NCBI RefSeq assembly: GCF_014805685.1
Contig: NC_060892.1
Coordinates: 12,170,990 to 12,234,989 of the forward strand
Length of the DNA: 64,000 nt
Origin: Silurus meridionalis
Taxonomy: Eukaryota > Chordata > Actinopteri > Siluriformes > Siluridae
Reading direction: 5' to 3'
Shown here: positions 1-14,751 of the stretch, in pieces
Position numbering within the stretch: the first letter of the stretch is position 1
Layout of the letters: each line of letters opens with the position of its first letter
Notes under the pieces: generated by a model
Database searches by the model: none
What the model saw: the letters and a program-made list of their open reading frames with translations, nothing else
Told to the model about the DNA's origin: nothing
Translations under genes and position numbers: made by a program

Positions 1-992
<992 letters not shown>

Positions 993-3200
993 TATAAAAT
1001 GCAGGCTATTTAAATAATGCCAAAATTACAATAGTAACGATGCCCTTTTTAAACAGAAGCTTTCCGGCTAACGCCCACAGCAAATTACAGCACATGTCAT
1101 TTATGGGCCCATTTATCTGTTGTTAACAGCATTTATAGGTTTTTACCACAGTGCTGTCAAACATGTGCAATGACCCACTGAAATAAATCACCAATGGGAA
1201 GCCTTTAAAATGCATATCAGAACTAAGATAAACTTGAATGAGAAAGGTTTTGAAAAAACTACTACATCTGTAGATTTTCAATGTCACAGTCCCCTTTGCA
1301 TTAAATCACTCATGATAGCTTTATAGTTATACAAATAGTAGTTTCTCTTTGTAAATTCTATCTGTATATAGTATGTGACAGATAAGATACTCTATACACT
1401 GCTCTAGATGATTTTTCTTTTCCCTAACAGACTTTCAGTTACTGAAATTCACTTATAAATATGTTCAACTCAAACTATGCCATCTTCGGGGGTGAATCAC
1501 CCCCATTTCGGATGTTAGGACACCAGTGGTTTCTTTCTTTTTCATTTTAAACATCCTAAAATATTGTCCAAATTGTTGTATTGGCTATACCTAACACTTG
1601 TGCAAACGGTTCTGATCAATTTTTTCTCAGTTTCCACATTCAAAATGTTTTGCTTTTCTCCTTTAAACAGATCTTTATTTTGGTTTATCCTTTTTAACAA
1701 CTAATGCAGTCTTCACAGGTAAAACTCTAACAGAGCATACTCTGGGCAACAAGAAACACCTTTCAGTCACCTGTTCCAGTATTTTTTCATCACTTAAAAC
1801 AAAAGCTGCTATGTTGTAGGTTGTTTAACACATCTAGATATATAAATAACAGGAACTTACCGATGACATACTCATCTCTTATCTCATATTTATCTTTTGA
1901 TCTGTGTATAACAAAGAACTGGAAAGAATTTCTTCTTGCCATCTTAAAACTTTTAAAGAAAGCTGTTCTTTAAAATATGATTATGAATTACCACATAATA
2001 ATTGGCAATTATTCACAGTTTAGGTGGAATAAATAACACTATCAGTATCAAAAACTCCATTGAAATCCCAAGGCACCCTATGCCAAATAGTCCTACATTT
2101 CTGATCACCTGATCACACAGTTGAGTGTTCTGATCTCTGCTTCTGTTTTTTTTCCCCTGCAGGCAACCTAGTATCCTTATCACAGCATCTATTGCTAAAC
2201 TGAAGCTCAAACAAAGAGAGCAGGATTTTACACAGAGATTTCAGCATTACCACCTGTAGGGCATGAGCTTGCTTTGAAATTCTAGAGAATCCCAGGTAGT
2301 TTTGTTATACTAACGCTATGAGAACAGATATATGGTATGTTAGTTATTTATTTATTAAGTATAATAGAAGAGCAATCCTATGTGTGATGCTTACCTGTGT
2401 GTGATGGCTCTTGGCATGTATGTAGTGCAGAGGGCAGTAGTAATGCCAGAGTAGGTGGCGTCGTCTTGTTGGGTTGTTTTTTTTTTTTTTGTTTTTTTTT
2501 TTTTGCAGTGGCACCTTTCCTTATGCTTTTTCATATAGATCTCTGCTAGTTATAATGTGTCACATCAGCATTGGTTTTTCCTCATTATATTGCCACATTG
2601 GCCTTTTCCCATCAGCTCCATCAGATCAACTGCTGTAAATGTAAAATCAGATGACGCTGTTACATGCCCTCTTGCTCACGCTAACTTTTTTGTTTTTATG
2701 TTTAATTGGTGTCCCTGTTTAAGGTCTGTTGTCCTTGTAAGTGTTTGTTGTTTGTATTTGGTGTGTGTTTACCTACTTCTTTTAATTTGTTGCAACTGAA
2801 CAATATATTTTGGTAGGAATTAATAAGAACATGTTCAAGTACTGAATGAAGTAAGAATTGTTACACATTTGCAAGTGTGTGACTATGTTTGAAAGTTTTG
2901 ATACTCCAAGAAATGCATGTATTATACTCCTTAAACTTTAGTAATAATCAATATTTAATATAAGGTTTTTTAATGGTAAAAATTATCTTTGTCAAAGGTA
3001 ATTTGACAGAAAGGTGTTAATATAATAATGGGTAAAATGAAAAGACTCAACATGCCCCAATTTCTTTTCACACATGTATACCCTGTGGTGCTAAATGGTG
3101 TTGTGACATGATGCAATCTAATCTCTGTTCAGCATTAATCACAGGAGAGTAAGGGCAGGGCTAATTTGAGGCTGAGCAACTATTTCTTACCCTGGGATAA
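993..3200. other. Intergenic stretch without recognisable gene
   Basis: AT-rich DNA with poly-T runs near 2477-2505. No coding or transposon signature was recognised. Confidence 0.6.
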
Positions 3201-3258
3201 ATTGAAACAACTTTGGTATATATATATATATATATATATACATATACCAAAGTTGTTT

Positions 3259-3332
<74 letters not shown>
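3201..3332. repeat. 19-bp perfect inverted repeat around (TA)n, followed by a long (AT)n microsatellite
   Basis: ATTGAAACAACTTTGGTAT at 3201-3219 is exactly inverted at 3244-3262, with a (TA)n spacer between that also pairs. A pure (AT)n tract then runs to about 3330. The whole unit could extrude as a cruciform. Confidence 0.9.
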
Positions 3333-3333
<1 letters not shown>

Positions 3334-4763
3334 AAATAAAAGGTATTGCATTAATGTTTTAGTTACTGTTAAGCACAGCCTTCCTCACCTTGCATCTTAA
3401 ACCAGAACATAAAGACATAAGACACATGTGTCAAAAGCCATGCAGACTTTTCTCTGCATGCACATGATCACCAACAAGCTCATTCTAATGGGGCTTTCCC
3501 TCTGCAAAGCTGCTGTGGAGAGTTAATACACATGTGGTCATTAATTAAGAACCTAAAAACCTGCCCTTGCCATGTCAGCACAGGCCCAACAACTCCTCTC
3601 ATTCTCTTTGGGTTAGGTTTTTGACAAGCCTTAAACACATATGTGTTTAACTTAAAAGCATTTGAAAGTCAGAAGTTTAGAATGGCATTCAAAGCGTTGA
3701 GCTGTAAATCCTACAAACAGTACCCCTATATAAAATTTGTGCTTACAAGAGTATAATGGAAGAGCATCAAGCAACAAGAGCAACAAATTTCCAGGGCTTG
3801 TATCCAATTATTCAGCAGTGAAGCACAAACAGTAGTGGGAACTCCCCGCAAAGCAAAGCAAAACCTTCATGACACAGTTTCTGAAATATCCCAGACTAAT
3901 CAAAATCCCAAAAAAACAAAATAAGAAGCTGGATGTTGCATAGCACCCAGCAGTTATTTGTGTTGAAAACAAAGCTCTTAGAAACTTTCATTAAAATAGC
4001 ACCATATGGCAGGCTTTTCATGAGGTGTTTTCATAACAAAAATTCAGTTTTGAGATTTTGGGAAGACTCCCAGTCATTTGTTCCCATAGAATTAATGCTT
4101 AAACAGCTGTCCTCTGGAGGTTAACCACTAAAGCAATGGCGAGTAGATTATTCTCAACTCCAGCTATTAAACTGCATAACTAAATTCTCCATTAAACAAA
4201 ATTTGCATCTACATCTGATGTAGCCCGGGGCATATGGTCATGGTGACTTAATCTGAGCTCTTAAAAAGGATTTGTGACACCAAGGATAAAAGAAAATATG
4301 TGTCTGCATGCCAAAGTTAAATTTTTGTTATTTTAAGTTCATGCATCTGCTTTTTACCACTTTGTACTATTTTTAAAGGTGTGCAAAGACACATATTGTT
4401 TTATTTCACTGGCAAATAGTCATCATCAATGTGCCAAAGAAAAAAAATTTCAAAATGAAATAGTAATATAAAAAAAAAAAATAATACAGATTTTTCCTCA
4501 GTTAATCGGCTCTGCTGCAGTATTTTTGAGTGTTCATTTTTTGCTTCAAATATATTTAGCTTTGTCCTCACAGTCTTCTAATATACAACCTCTGCCCTGG
4601 AGAAATAAGCCAAACTCAAGAATTAGTAATGCAAGTGCAGTTTTGAACAAAGTGGGTCTATACAGAGTTCAAATGTCTGACCCTCTGACTATGTCAGCAC
4701 AGGTTCTTTCTTTTCTGACCATAAAATAAGAAACCACAGAAGTATTCATTCATTTATTTTATT
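3333..4763. other. Intergenic stretch, possible conserved non-coding block near 3430-3640
   Basis: No gene is visible. The part at 3430-3640 is of balanced composition, free of repeats and unlike its AT-rich surroundings, with motifs such as TCATTAATTAAG. Short A-runs lie near 4440-4480. Confidence 0.35.
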
Positions 4764-5040
4764 TTTTATTCATACCAATGTGGATCTGGAACCTATCCTA
4801 GGAATATACTCTGGAAGGGACAACACACAGGAACACTTGTCCATCATCAAGTACCACACACACTCTCATACACTCCTAGGAGAAATCTGGAATATCCAAT
4901 CCACCTATCATCATTGTTTTGGGAGGAGGACACAGGGAGAACATGTTATACTCCACACTAAAGCTAGTAACAGTAACTCGAGCTCAAGATTCAACTAGGG
5001 ACCCTGGAGCTCTATGGTAGAATTTGGCAGCACTACTACG
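4764..5040 (+). repeat. Degenerate dispersed fish repeat ("GGACACAGGGAGAACATG" family)
   Basis: The sequence follows a very common teleost interspersed repeat: GATCTGGAACCTATCCTAGG, a CACACAC block, CCAATCCACCTATCAT, then GGACACAGGGAGAACATG, CTCCACAC and GGGACCCTGGAGCTCT. It is diverged and has no coding potential. The family assignment (SINE or LINE 3' region) is from memory of its consensus and is not certain. Confidence 0.6.
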
Positions 5041-5855
5041 TGCCTACATCTAGATAAAAACAGGCTTAATTTGATTTTATAATTTTAAGAAAGCCAAACA
5101 TTGTTATGTATTTATAAAACTTGTTATTTCGGACAAATCACTAAAATCAATGTAGATGTATTACTGCATGAAGAAACATTTTACAATTTCTTCATTTTGT
5201 AATATGAATCAAGATCGTTCTCCTTTTGAAAAGCCAATCTGAAAATGGAAAAGCATCTCTCATCAGCCTCCAGCTGAATATCAGCTCAAGTGGGCTGCTT
5301 TGAAAGGTGATGAAGCCTGCTGCCTGTCACAGGGAAAATTGCTGATAGCCTCCATGGTTCCAGTTGTATTGCTCCTTGAGAAGTGTCTGGTAACACATTA
5401 AGCTTTGGCCTGAATGGCTTATTTCTCCATGCTTGGTGGCTGTGTCTTTCTTCCTCATCGTGGAAGGGACTTGAAAAGCGTCAGTTGACACAAAAGGGTC
5501 TAGGGCATGACGTAGGTGCTATTGTGCACCATTGTGCTGAGCAGCTCTCATGTCTGTCAGCAGCAAACCATCTCTACCTGATCACTCCACTGTCAGCTAG
5601 GGGCTTTCGGTACCATCAATCACCATGTCCCTTTTTGTCTCCATCAAGTCGCTAGTTTAGACAAGGCAACACAAGACCAAGCGACCTGCATATATCATGC
5701 AGGCACCTACTGCTGATAAGGGCTCTCTTATAACCTCTGAAATGTGCTGTTTTTGGTTTGGTGGTTTTTAATATAATGCTGTTTTTAAAGAGGTTTCATG
5801 GATTTATCTACTAACAGCTACATAGCCCTGCTATTTGTACTTACAATGCAAACAT
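5041..5855. other. Intergenic stretch, possible conserved block near 5220-5360
   Basis: No gene was recognised. The open frame at 5383-5655 has no family resemblance. 5220-5360 is non-repetitive and of balanced composition. Confidence 0.3.
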
Positions 5856-5990
5856 ACATACATAAAATGATGGTGAATCCAGAGCCTATTCTGGGAACAC
5901 TCAACAAGACACATTCCCAACCCACCGACCCCTATGCCAAATTAATAAAGCTAATCTATCTTGTCCTATATTTTTGTGAGTTTGAAGAAA
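5856..5990 (+). repeat. Short fragment of the same dispersed repeat as 4764-5040
   Basis: ATCCAGAGCCTATTCTGGGA followed by ACACTCAACAAGACACATTC resembles the central part of the repeat at 4764-5040. Only about 100 bp remain. Confidence 0.45.
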
Positions 5991-6779
5991 AATTGAGAAG
6001 CCAGAGATAGGTTCAATTTTTTTAGGGTTAAATATGTGATTGAGTAATGCACTCAGGATATGTTTTAAATCCACCATTACCCCTACAAGGATATAGCCAT
6101 TACATCATGACATCCACACCTATATGATGGTACTCATTTGCAGGTTTTCTTCCTGTCAATTTGTCAGTGGGCAGTTATTCTGTAAACATAGTCTAAATCG
6201 TGTCTAATATTCAAAATTAAATGCAATGTAATCTATCTCTACATTTCATTGTGCTCTATATGTTTAAATTAGAATAAGCTGCAACTATGTATTTCACCTG
6301 TATTTCATCAGTCCCTCAGGACTAAATCCTTCACACCTCAACAAACAAATTTTGTCACTTATAATCCGACCCAATGGTCCAATATTTTCTTTTGGGAGGT
6401 TGAGTACCTTTGGGAGTAGGCTTTAGCCACCCACTTTACTTCAAGCTTTTGTAAATTGACAGCACTTTCCTATGCAGAGCTTAAGTCAGAATGGCCTTTG
6501 TGCCTAATGAAGGTCATCCTACAGAACTGCAGATCAAACCAGAAGAGCCAGTGTCCCTGGAGGAAACTTAAGAGAAGAGCATCGCTTGAGGCTTCACGCT
6601 TCCCTGACAGCATGCTTTTTCTTTGCATTCCCTAATGAATGGCATTGCTTTTCTTGTACAGTGCAAATGCACAATTGGGCATCAACATTTATTTAGTGAA
6701 TGTTCAGGTGGCACAAATTTGATGTGAAAATCTTGGATTTATTCCAGCCTATGGAGATCTCTCAAATTTTGCATATGAA

Positions 6780-7400
6780 AAGTGTCATGTGTAAATAGGT
6801 AATATGCAACTACATGCGAAAGAGAACTTAATGAAAATAACGTGATAAACAAAACTGCAGGTCCTACAAGTAAAAATGTGTAAAAATAAATTAATATATA
6901 AATGCAAATGTGAATGAAAAAATCACTGATAAAAAGAGAAACTAAATTAAAAAAAGCATGTAAATATATGAATCAGGTACAATAATCAGTTACATTAATA
7001 AATCTAGTAAAAAATAAGTATATGTGAAAATAATCTTATGGAAAATGTATGTGAAAAAAATACTGTGACCAAAAACGTATGTGAGTGTATGAATGTAAGT
7101 AAAAAAATTAAGTGAAAATAAATGTATTTGAAAATAAAATAATTGTGTAGGAAAGTTCATGAAAATGCATTAATCATGCATAGATAAAAATATAACACAT
7201 AAATATAAATAATGCAAACAAAACAGGTGAACTAAACAAATCATGTAAAAAACACTGAATCATACACATCACATGTGAAAAAAATAATAATTGGGAAAAT
7301 AAATAATTTTCATGTAATTACAAAAAATTAAAAACAAAAAGTCAAATGTAGCAAAACAGTGATACATATTCTACATAATAAAAAACACTCATGGGTTTCC
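6780..7400. repeat. Low-complexity A-rich array with degenerate GTGAAAATAAATGTAT-like units
   Basis: Loosely repeated words (GTGAAAA, AAATGTATGTG, AATAAATAAT, ATGTAAAAA) recur every 15-40 bp. A related block is at 15250-15380, sharing CAAGTAAAAATGTGTAA. This looks like a decayed minisatellite or an expanded A-rich tail. It has no coding potential. Confidence 0.6.
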
Positions 7401-9775
7401 ACTTGTGGGACAGTTTCATAGTAAATTAGCAAAGCCAATAAAAATGTGGAATTTTAGTTCAAGAGTATTTTACAAGCTTTTAAACCCATTAATGGACTTT
7501 AGGTCTCATTCTCAGCTCATTGTACAATGACATGGGCTTTACTTTGAATGTCAAAAGCAACCACACACTCTTCTGGTGCTATTCTGCACATGTTCTACCT
7601 CTTAACAAGAAACGTGTGATTATCTTAAGTTGCTTTGAGCCTTCATAGAGCAGTACTTTCATCATGGATGAGAAGCACAGCCATAGGGCAGAGTGGAACA
7701 CCAGGAGGACTCAGCACGCCCTCTGCATTACACCAATCCATGCCCTAAAGAAGCAAGTCAGTTATTCATAAGTGTCATAAGTGGCCCCTAAGTGGGGTAG
7801 AACATTGTGGTGAACAACTCTTAACTTTGTTGTAAATAAAAAAAACAGTATCCAATATACATATTTAGTACTTATATATCCAGTAGTCTTGTTTAACTAC
7901 TGTTGTTTAAATGTCCTGATTATAAAATACATTTCATATGTCATCTAACAAATATATGACAAATAAAGAGTTTTCTTCTTCTTCTTTTTATCCATGCAAA
8001 CAAAATGATACCCTTTACCGAACCTTCTTCTTTCTTTGTTCTTTATAGCTTAGAATAAAATTTACAGATAACATACATTCTAAACAGATACAAGGATGTT
8101 TTAAAAAAGCTCATTTAAAAAGAGCAAAGGATGTGTAGCTGTAACTGGAGCTGAGCACTGGGACTGGGATCCCACAGGACACAACATGAGGAGCATGAGG
8201 TTTTTACTTTCATCTGGCCTCGGGTGAGCAGTCAGACATGAAGCTTGCAGAATAAGAAAAGGGCATCTTCATTACATGCATTTAAAGCAATCATCCATTC
8301 TTGGCTGATCAGTGTTGCAGTAGCTGCAATTATTCTACTAGTTTGTTGGAAACTAAATTTAGGAGAATATACAGTAGGCAGAGAGAAATAATTGATCTCC
8401 ATGATTGTGATTGGAAAAGAAGTAAATATTTCTGAACATTCAAATCTAGCAACAGATGAGGATGTAAATGGTGATGGCTGGTTGTTTTATGTTATTGTTA
8501 AGGAGTAAATACACCAAAAAAATGAATTTAACACTATAGAACAAGTTATCAGTTATTTTAAACTTAAACATTAACAAATGTTTATTGATAACACTTTCTG
8601 TAAATGCTAATATGTGTATACACGATATGAGAAATAAATACATTATGTAAGGTCAATAAACTCTAATAGCATGTCCTTAATTGTTTCATTCCTTTCACCA
8701 TAGCAATTTGTTAATGTAACGCTTTTCTGTTATTGAAAGAATGACATCATACAATTTTATCCATTCAAAAATGATTCAATGTTGTGTAATGTTCTTAAAA
8801 CAAATTAGTTTTTGTTATTACTTACATTGTAATAGCCAGAAAAAGTAATTATTTCTTTAAACATTAGCTTTTTTTCTCTGCCTTAATTATATTAAGACAA
8901 AAATGTGCAACTTGTAATGCCTTTAGACAAATTACAGGATAAGCTTCAGTGCACTTAGTAACTCCACCAAAGAAAGCCCTGTTAGATTTTTGTGGAGATG
9001 GGGTGGGGGGTGGAGGTTGGGGGATTTGTGGCTACTAAACACAATTAAGTCACAACAACACAAGGAATAAACATTTTTTTTTATATTTTATATTTTTTCA
9101 CTGATCTTATCAAAGTCACATGGTTAAACCAGCAATTTTAGCTTGTTAAACCCATATTTTGTCCCTCTCCATTCAGAAGAGTACCTAGAATTGAGCTCTT
9201 TACTTCTGGATAATAATTTCTAGCATGACATGACTTCTCTGAGATTAGAATGATTATAATTATAGTTGATCTAACTAATTTTACTCTAATTATGCAATCT
9301 AGGTGATTGTGATCATTATAAAATTTGTAAAATACTCAGGGCTTGGTGGTGAACTGAAGTGCCTTAAATAAAAAGCACTGCACAAAAAAACCCAACCCCA
9401 ACCTTTTTGTGGTCTGAATAAACCACTACAAGCTCTAATTAACCGTGTGTACACCCGAGAGGGGATTATCTGGGATCAGGTTGTGCGTTGGCATGAGTCT
9501 GCTCGTTGCACATTCGTTTTGATCCATTGGTGCGATATGGTTCCTCCTGGCTCGAGGTCAGACACGTACAATAGCTGGGCTGATTCACAGTCTGTGTCGG
9601 GACAGAGTTAGACAGCACAGATTGTTGGCCCTTTTACCTAAGGTTGCAGTCTAGATTCTCTTTTTGCAGTCGACATTCCAAGACGCCCTACAAACATCCC
9701 TGGACCACAGAGCCCATGTTGAGGCTAAACACAATATCTTTTTGTGCTGGAGACATGAGTCACAAGATCCAGACC
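7401..9775. other. Intergenic stretch without recognisable gene
   Basis: No gene or element was recognised. A G-rich run (GGGGTGGGGGGTGG) lies at about 9000. 9385-9640 is unusually GC-balanced and non-repetitive for this region, and could be a conserved element or an old insertion. Confidence 0.35.
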
Positions 9776-9778
9776 TCT

Positions 9779-9842
9779 GTGTGTGTATGTGTGTGTGTGT
9801 GCGTGTGTGCACGAATGTGCACGAACGTGCGCGTGCGTGCGC

Positions 9843-9896
<54 letters not shown>

Positions 9897-9903
9897 CTGT
9901 GTG
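9779..9903. repeat. (TG)n microsatellite with GCGTGC interruptions
   Basis: An alternating purine-pyrimidine tract of about 120 bp, partly (TG)n and partly GTGCGCGTGCGTGC. The composition favours Z-DNA. The apparent Cys-Val open frames across it are artefacts. Confidence 0.95.
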
Positions 9904-11633
9904 TTGCTATATTCCAGACAAAGATAGCGGGGAATTCAGCTTATTCTATTCATTGACTGTATCAAAACAGTGGTAACGGGAAGAGGGTTATCTGTAGAAA
10001 CGTTTTTATTGATGGGGGATGTAGGAAATTATAATAATAAACAATAACAGAGAATGCTCCCCAGGAATGTTTGTTCAGCATTGTTAGATTACTACTGATC
10101 CTCTCTGATTTTCCCTATACAAAGAGACCTAATGTTTGCATTTAGATACTGTACGTTGTATATCAGTATGGCTAGTGTCTGGAGCACAGCTAAGAAAGAT
10201 GCAAGACTACAAAGTCTACAAAAATTGTGTGAAAATTGAATAAATGCATCTCTAAGAGGGTTTTTATTACTATTATCTAATAAACATCAGACAAAACTAA
10301 GCTTGATGCTCAGAAACTAGAGTGTGCTTATAAAAGGAACTTCATCATAAATACATACAGTAGCCTAATTTGTTAATCATTCAACTGAGAGCTTGAACTC
10401 AAAACAAAAAAAAAGCTACAGAAAACAGTTTATCATTATTATTAGGTCTAGAGAATAAGGGAACTTTAACTGTTTGCTTAAATGCACTGTGGGCTGTTTG
10501 CTTAAATGCACTTGACTAAATCAGCTGAACTCTTTTTAAAAACAACTCCTTCTTTCTTTTCCTTCCTGATCACTTCTCTGCCAGCATTTTAAAAGCATAC
10601 CTCCCGGGATAAGAACAATGTGTGAGAGCTGATGCTATCTCAGTAGCTGAGGGCTGCAGCAGCAGGAGAATGGTAGCATTGTACACACTTACTGTATAGG
10701 GGAGATGGAGTACAGTGAACAGGCACCTGAGAGAAACCAGAGAGATCTGCGAGATCACACCAATCCCACCAGACCAGACCTTTATTTCTCAAGTAGGGGC
10801 AGAAAAAAAGTCTTTTTTTTTAAATACCAATTAAAAGCAGAGAAAGCTAAGCTGAATTGGGGGATATTTATGCATACATGGCTGCAGAATTTCAGAGAAT
10901 AGTTATTATTAGAAAATTGAACAATCTGAAAATGCATAATTTATATAAATTGATATAAACTTGTTTTGAGGCTGTGCTGATCGCACACTAGCCTAGTCGT
11001 GCACACAGAAAGGATGCATTGTGATCTGTTCCCTAGAGGCCATGCCCAAATAGATACTGACATTTCTCAAAGAGAAAGAAGCTATGTAAAGAAATGAAAA
11101 GAGGCCACTGATGCACTACTTGACTCTCTGCTAAGATATGGTCTTTGGAGGATTAGGTGTGGATGGTACAGCTATATCTCCTGTTACACACTGTCAGACT
11201 TTAACAGTCAACCAACAAGCCCCCATCTTATGTTTGATTACACCTTGTGTAGAGCCTGTTGATGCAACTCAAGTCATTACAATATACAACCTATACAAGC
11301 AATAGTATAAAATAGAATGTCATGATATTCAGTAGCTTTATCACAACATCCTATACTGTCTATAAAAAACTTTTTCTTTTATTACTTTACACAGAGTTTT
11401 AATTTCTACATTACGCTTTATATCAGAACACATGTTAAAAGTTAATTACATGATTTGAGTGTCCTGTTGAGACTTTTTGTTTTAACCAGATTTCCTATAT
11501 TTTCTCCTGACAGGCTTTCTTACAAGAGTTAATAGTAAAAGCTCTAGTTAATATTAGTATCTGTATTTGTAAACACTATATGTTCAGTCCAGACAACAGA
11601 ATAATGTATATTAACAATAAGTGCTATAAGAGA

Positions 11634-14600
11634 ACCCAGCCATTATGGATGCACAAGCCAGTGCACTCTTAGTGCCGGTCCCAAGCCCGGGTAAATGGGG
11701 AGGGTTGCGTTAGGAAGGGCATCCAGTGTAAAAACATGTGCCAAATCAAATATGCGGATCACAAATGAAAATTTCATACCGGATCGGTCGAGGCCCGGGT
11801 TAACAACGACCGCCACAGGTATCGTTAGCCGACAGGGTACCGGTGGAAATTGGGCTACTGTTGGCCGAAGGAGGAGGAGGAGGAGAGGAGGAAGACGTCT
11901 ACAGAGACGGCAGGGAAAGGAGCAGTGTAGGAGAGTGGAGGTTCCGGTTGGTACGTTAAATGTTGGTACTATGACGGGTAATTGGAGAGAGGTAGCTGAT
12001 ATGATGGAGAGGAGAAAGGTAGATATGCTGTGTGTTCAGGAGACCAAGTGGAAAGGGAGTAAGGCCAGGAACATTGGAGGTGGATTTAAACTGTTTTATC
12101 ATGGTGTGGATGGAAAGAGAAATGGTGTAGGGGTGATTCTACAGTAAGAGTGTAGTGGAGGTGAAGAGAGTTTCTGATAGGGTGATGATCGTGAAGGTGG
12201 AAGTTGAAGGGATGATGAAATGTCATCAGTGCCTATGCTCCACAAGTTGGCTGTGAGATGGAGGAGAAGGAAAAATTCTGGAGTGAATTAGATGAAGTGG
12301 TAGATGGTGTACCTAAGAATGAACGATTGGTGATTGGGGCAGATTTCAATGGGCATGTAGGTGAAGGAATCAGAGGTGATGAGGAGGTAATGGGTAGGTA
12401 TGGTTTTAAGGAGAGGAATGTGGAAGGGCAGATGGTGGTAGATTTTGCTAAAAGGATGGAAATGGCAGTGGTGAACACTTATTTTAAGAAGAAGGAGGAT
12501 CATAGGGTGACGTATAAGAGTGGAGGAAGGTGCACAAAGGTGGACTATGTGCTATGCAGGAGATGCAACCTGAAGGAGATTGGAGACTGTAAGGTGTTGG
12601 CAGGGGACAGTGTAGCTAGACAGCATCGGATGGTGGTCTGTAGGATGGTTTTGGAGGTGAAGAAGAAGAGGAGGAGAGTGAGGACTGAAGAAGAATAAGA
12701 TGGTGGAAACTGAAGGAGGAAGAGTGTAGTGTGAGGTTCAGGAAGAGGTCAGACAGAGGCTCGGTGGTGTTGAAGAGGTGTTGGATGATTGGGCAACTAC
12801 TGCAGGAGTGATGAGGAGGCAGCTAGAAAAGTACTTGGTGTGACATCTGGAAATAGAAAGCAAGACAAGGAGACGTGGTGGTGGAATGAGGAAGTGCAGG
12901 AGAGCATAAGGAGAAAGAGGTTGGCAAAACAGAAGTGGGATAGACAGAGTGATGAGAAAAGTAGGCAGGAGTACAAGGAGATGCGGCAGCAGGTAAAGAG
13001 GATGTGGCGAAAGCCAAGGAAAAGGCATATGAGGAGCTGTATGAGAGGTTGGACACTAAGGAAGGAGAAAAGGATTTATACCGATTGGCCAGGCAGAGGG
13101 ACCGAGCTGGGAAGGATGTACTGCAAGTTAGAGCAGTAAAGGATGGAGAGGAAATGTGTTGACTAGTGAGGAGAGTGTGTTGAGAAGGTGGAGGAGTATT
13201 TTGAGCAGCTGATGAATGAGGAAAATCAGAGAGAGAAGGTTGGATGATGTGGAGTTGGTGAAGCAGGATGTAGATAGGATTAGTAAGGAGGAAGTGAGCA
13301 GCGATTAAGAGGATGAAGAGTGGAAAGTCGGTTGGACCAGATGACATACCGGTAGAAGCGTGGAGATGTTTAGGAGAGATGGCAGTGGGTTTTGACCAGA
13401 TTGTTTAACAGGATTTTGGAAGGTGAGAAGATGCCTGAGGAATGGAGAAGAAGTGTGCTGGTACCGATCTTTAAGCATAAAGGAGATGTGCAGACCTGCA
13501 GTAACTACAGAATTAAGTTGATCAGTCACACCATGAAGTTATGGGAAAGAGTAGTGGAAGCCAGGCTGAGAGAAGGGGTGACCATCTGTGAGCAACAGTA
13601 TGGTTTCATGCCGAGGAAGGGCACCACAGATGCCTTATTTGCTTTGAGGATGTTGACGGAGAAGTATAGAGAAGGACAGAAGGAATTGCATTGTGGATTT
13701 GTGGATTTAGAAAGCGTCGACAGAGTGCCAAGAGAGGAGTTGTGGTATTGTATGAGGAAGTCAGGTGTGTCAGAGAAGTATGTGAGGGTGGTGCAGGACA
13801 TGTATGAGGACAGTGTGACGGCGGTGAAGTGTGCAGTAGGTACGACAGATTGGTTCAGGGTGAAGGTTGGACTGCATCAAGGATCGGCCCTAAACCCTTT
13901 CCTGTTTGCAGTGGTGATGGACAGGTTGACGGACGAGGTCAGATAGGAGTCTCCCTGGACTATGATGTTTGCGGATGATATTGTGATTTGTGGTGAGAGT
14001 AGGGAGCAGGTTGAGAAGAGCCTGGAGAGGTGGAGATATGCGTTGGAGAGAAGGGGAATGAGAGTCAGTAGGAGTAAGACAGAGTACATGTGTGTGAATG
14101 AGAGGGAGGGCAGTGGAGTGATGCGGTTGCAGGGAGAAGAGGTGGAAAAGGTGGAGGAGTTCAGGTACCTGGGGTCAACAGTGCAAAGTAATGGAGAGTG
14201 TGTTAGAAGTAAAGAAAAGAGTGCAGGCAGGGTGGAGTGGGTGGAGAAGAGTGACAGGAGTGATTTGTGATAGTAGGGTATCTGCAAGAATGAAAGGAAA
14301 GTTTATAGGACTGTGGTGAGACCTGCGATGTTGTATGGATTAGAGACAGTGGCATTGAGTAAAAGACAGGAGATGGAGCTGGAGGTAGCAGAGATGAAGA
14401 TGTTAAGGTTTTCGTTGGGTGTGACGAGGATGGACAAGATTAGAAATGAGTTTATTAGAGGGACAGCGCATGTAGGATGTTTTGGTGACAAGGTGAGGGA
14501 GGCGAGATTGAGATGGTTTGGACATGTGCAAAGGAGGGACATGAATTATATTGGTAGAAGAATGCTGAAGATGGAGCCACCAGGTAGGAGGAAAAGTGGA

Positions 14601-14751
14601 AAGCCAAGGAGGAGGTTCATGGATGTGGTGAGGAAAGACATGCAGGTAGTTGGTGTGAAAGAGGCAGATGTAGAGGACAGGGTGGTATGGAGACGGATGA
14701 TCCGCTGTGGCGACCCCTAATGGGAGCAGCCGAAAGATGAAGAAGAAGAAG
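11634..14751 (+). mobile_element. RTE-like non-LTR retrotransposon (LINE), near full length, inactivated, flanked by a 21-bp target-site duplication
   Basis: A 3.1-kb element lies between identical 21-bp repeats (11613-11633 and 14752-14772, beginning AACAATAAGTGC). In order it encodes an AP-endonuclease domain (VGTLNVGTMTGNW, CVQETKWKG near 11950-12145; IGADFNGHVGEG near 12340), a reverse transcriptase (QQYGFMPRKGTTDALFALRM, VDLESVDRVPREELWYC, VGLHQGSALNPFLFAVVMDR, then FADDIVICGE at 13965) and a C-terminal region ending MIRCGDP. It ends in a short (GAA)n tail, as RTE elements do. There is no separate ORF1. The frame is broken at least five times (segments 11695-12147, 12258-12698, 12789-13139, 13392-13946, 13962-14270 and 14313-14720), so no functional protein is made. 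The RTE clade is inferred from motif order and length. Confidence 0.92.

Noticed and set aside
9644..9976. Cys-Val repeat proteins across (TG)n tracts here and at 19136-19479, 30180-30427 and 59097-59456
   Set aside because: Microsatellites read in several frames give CVCVCV translations. No coding signal surrounds them.
12823..13347. 174-residue minus-strand frame and similar antisense frames inside the LINE
   Set aside because: Antisense to the LINE endonuclease/RT coding segments, which carry recognisable motifs.
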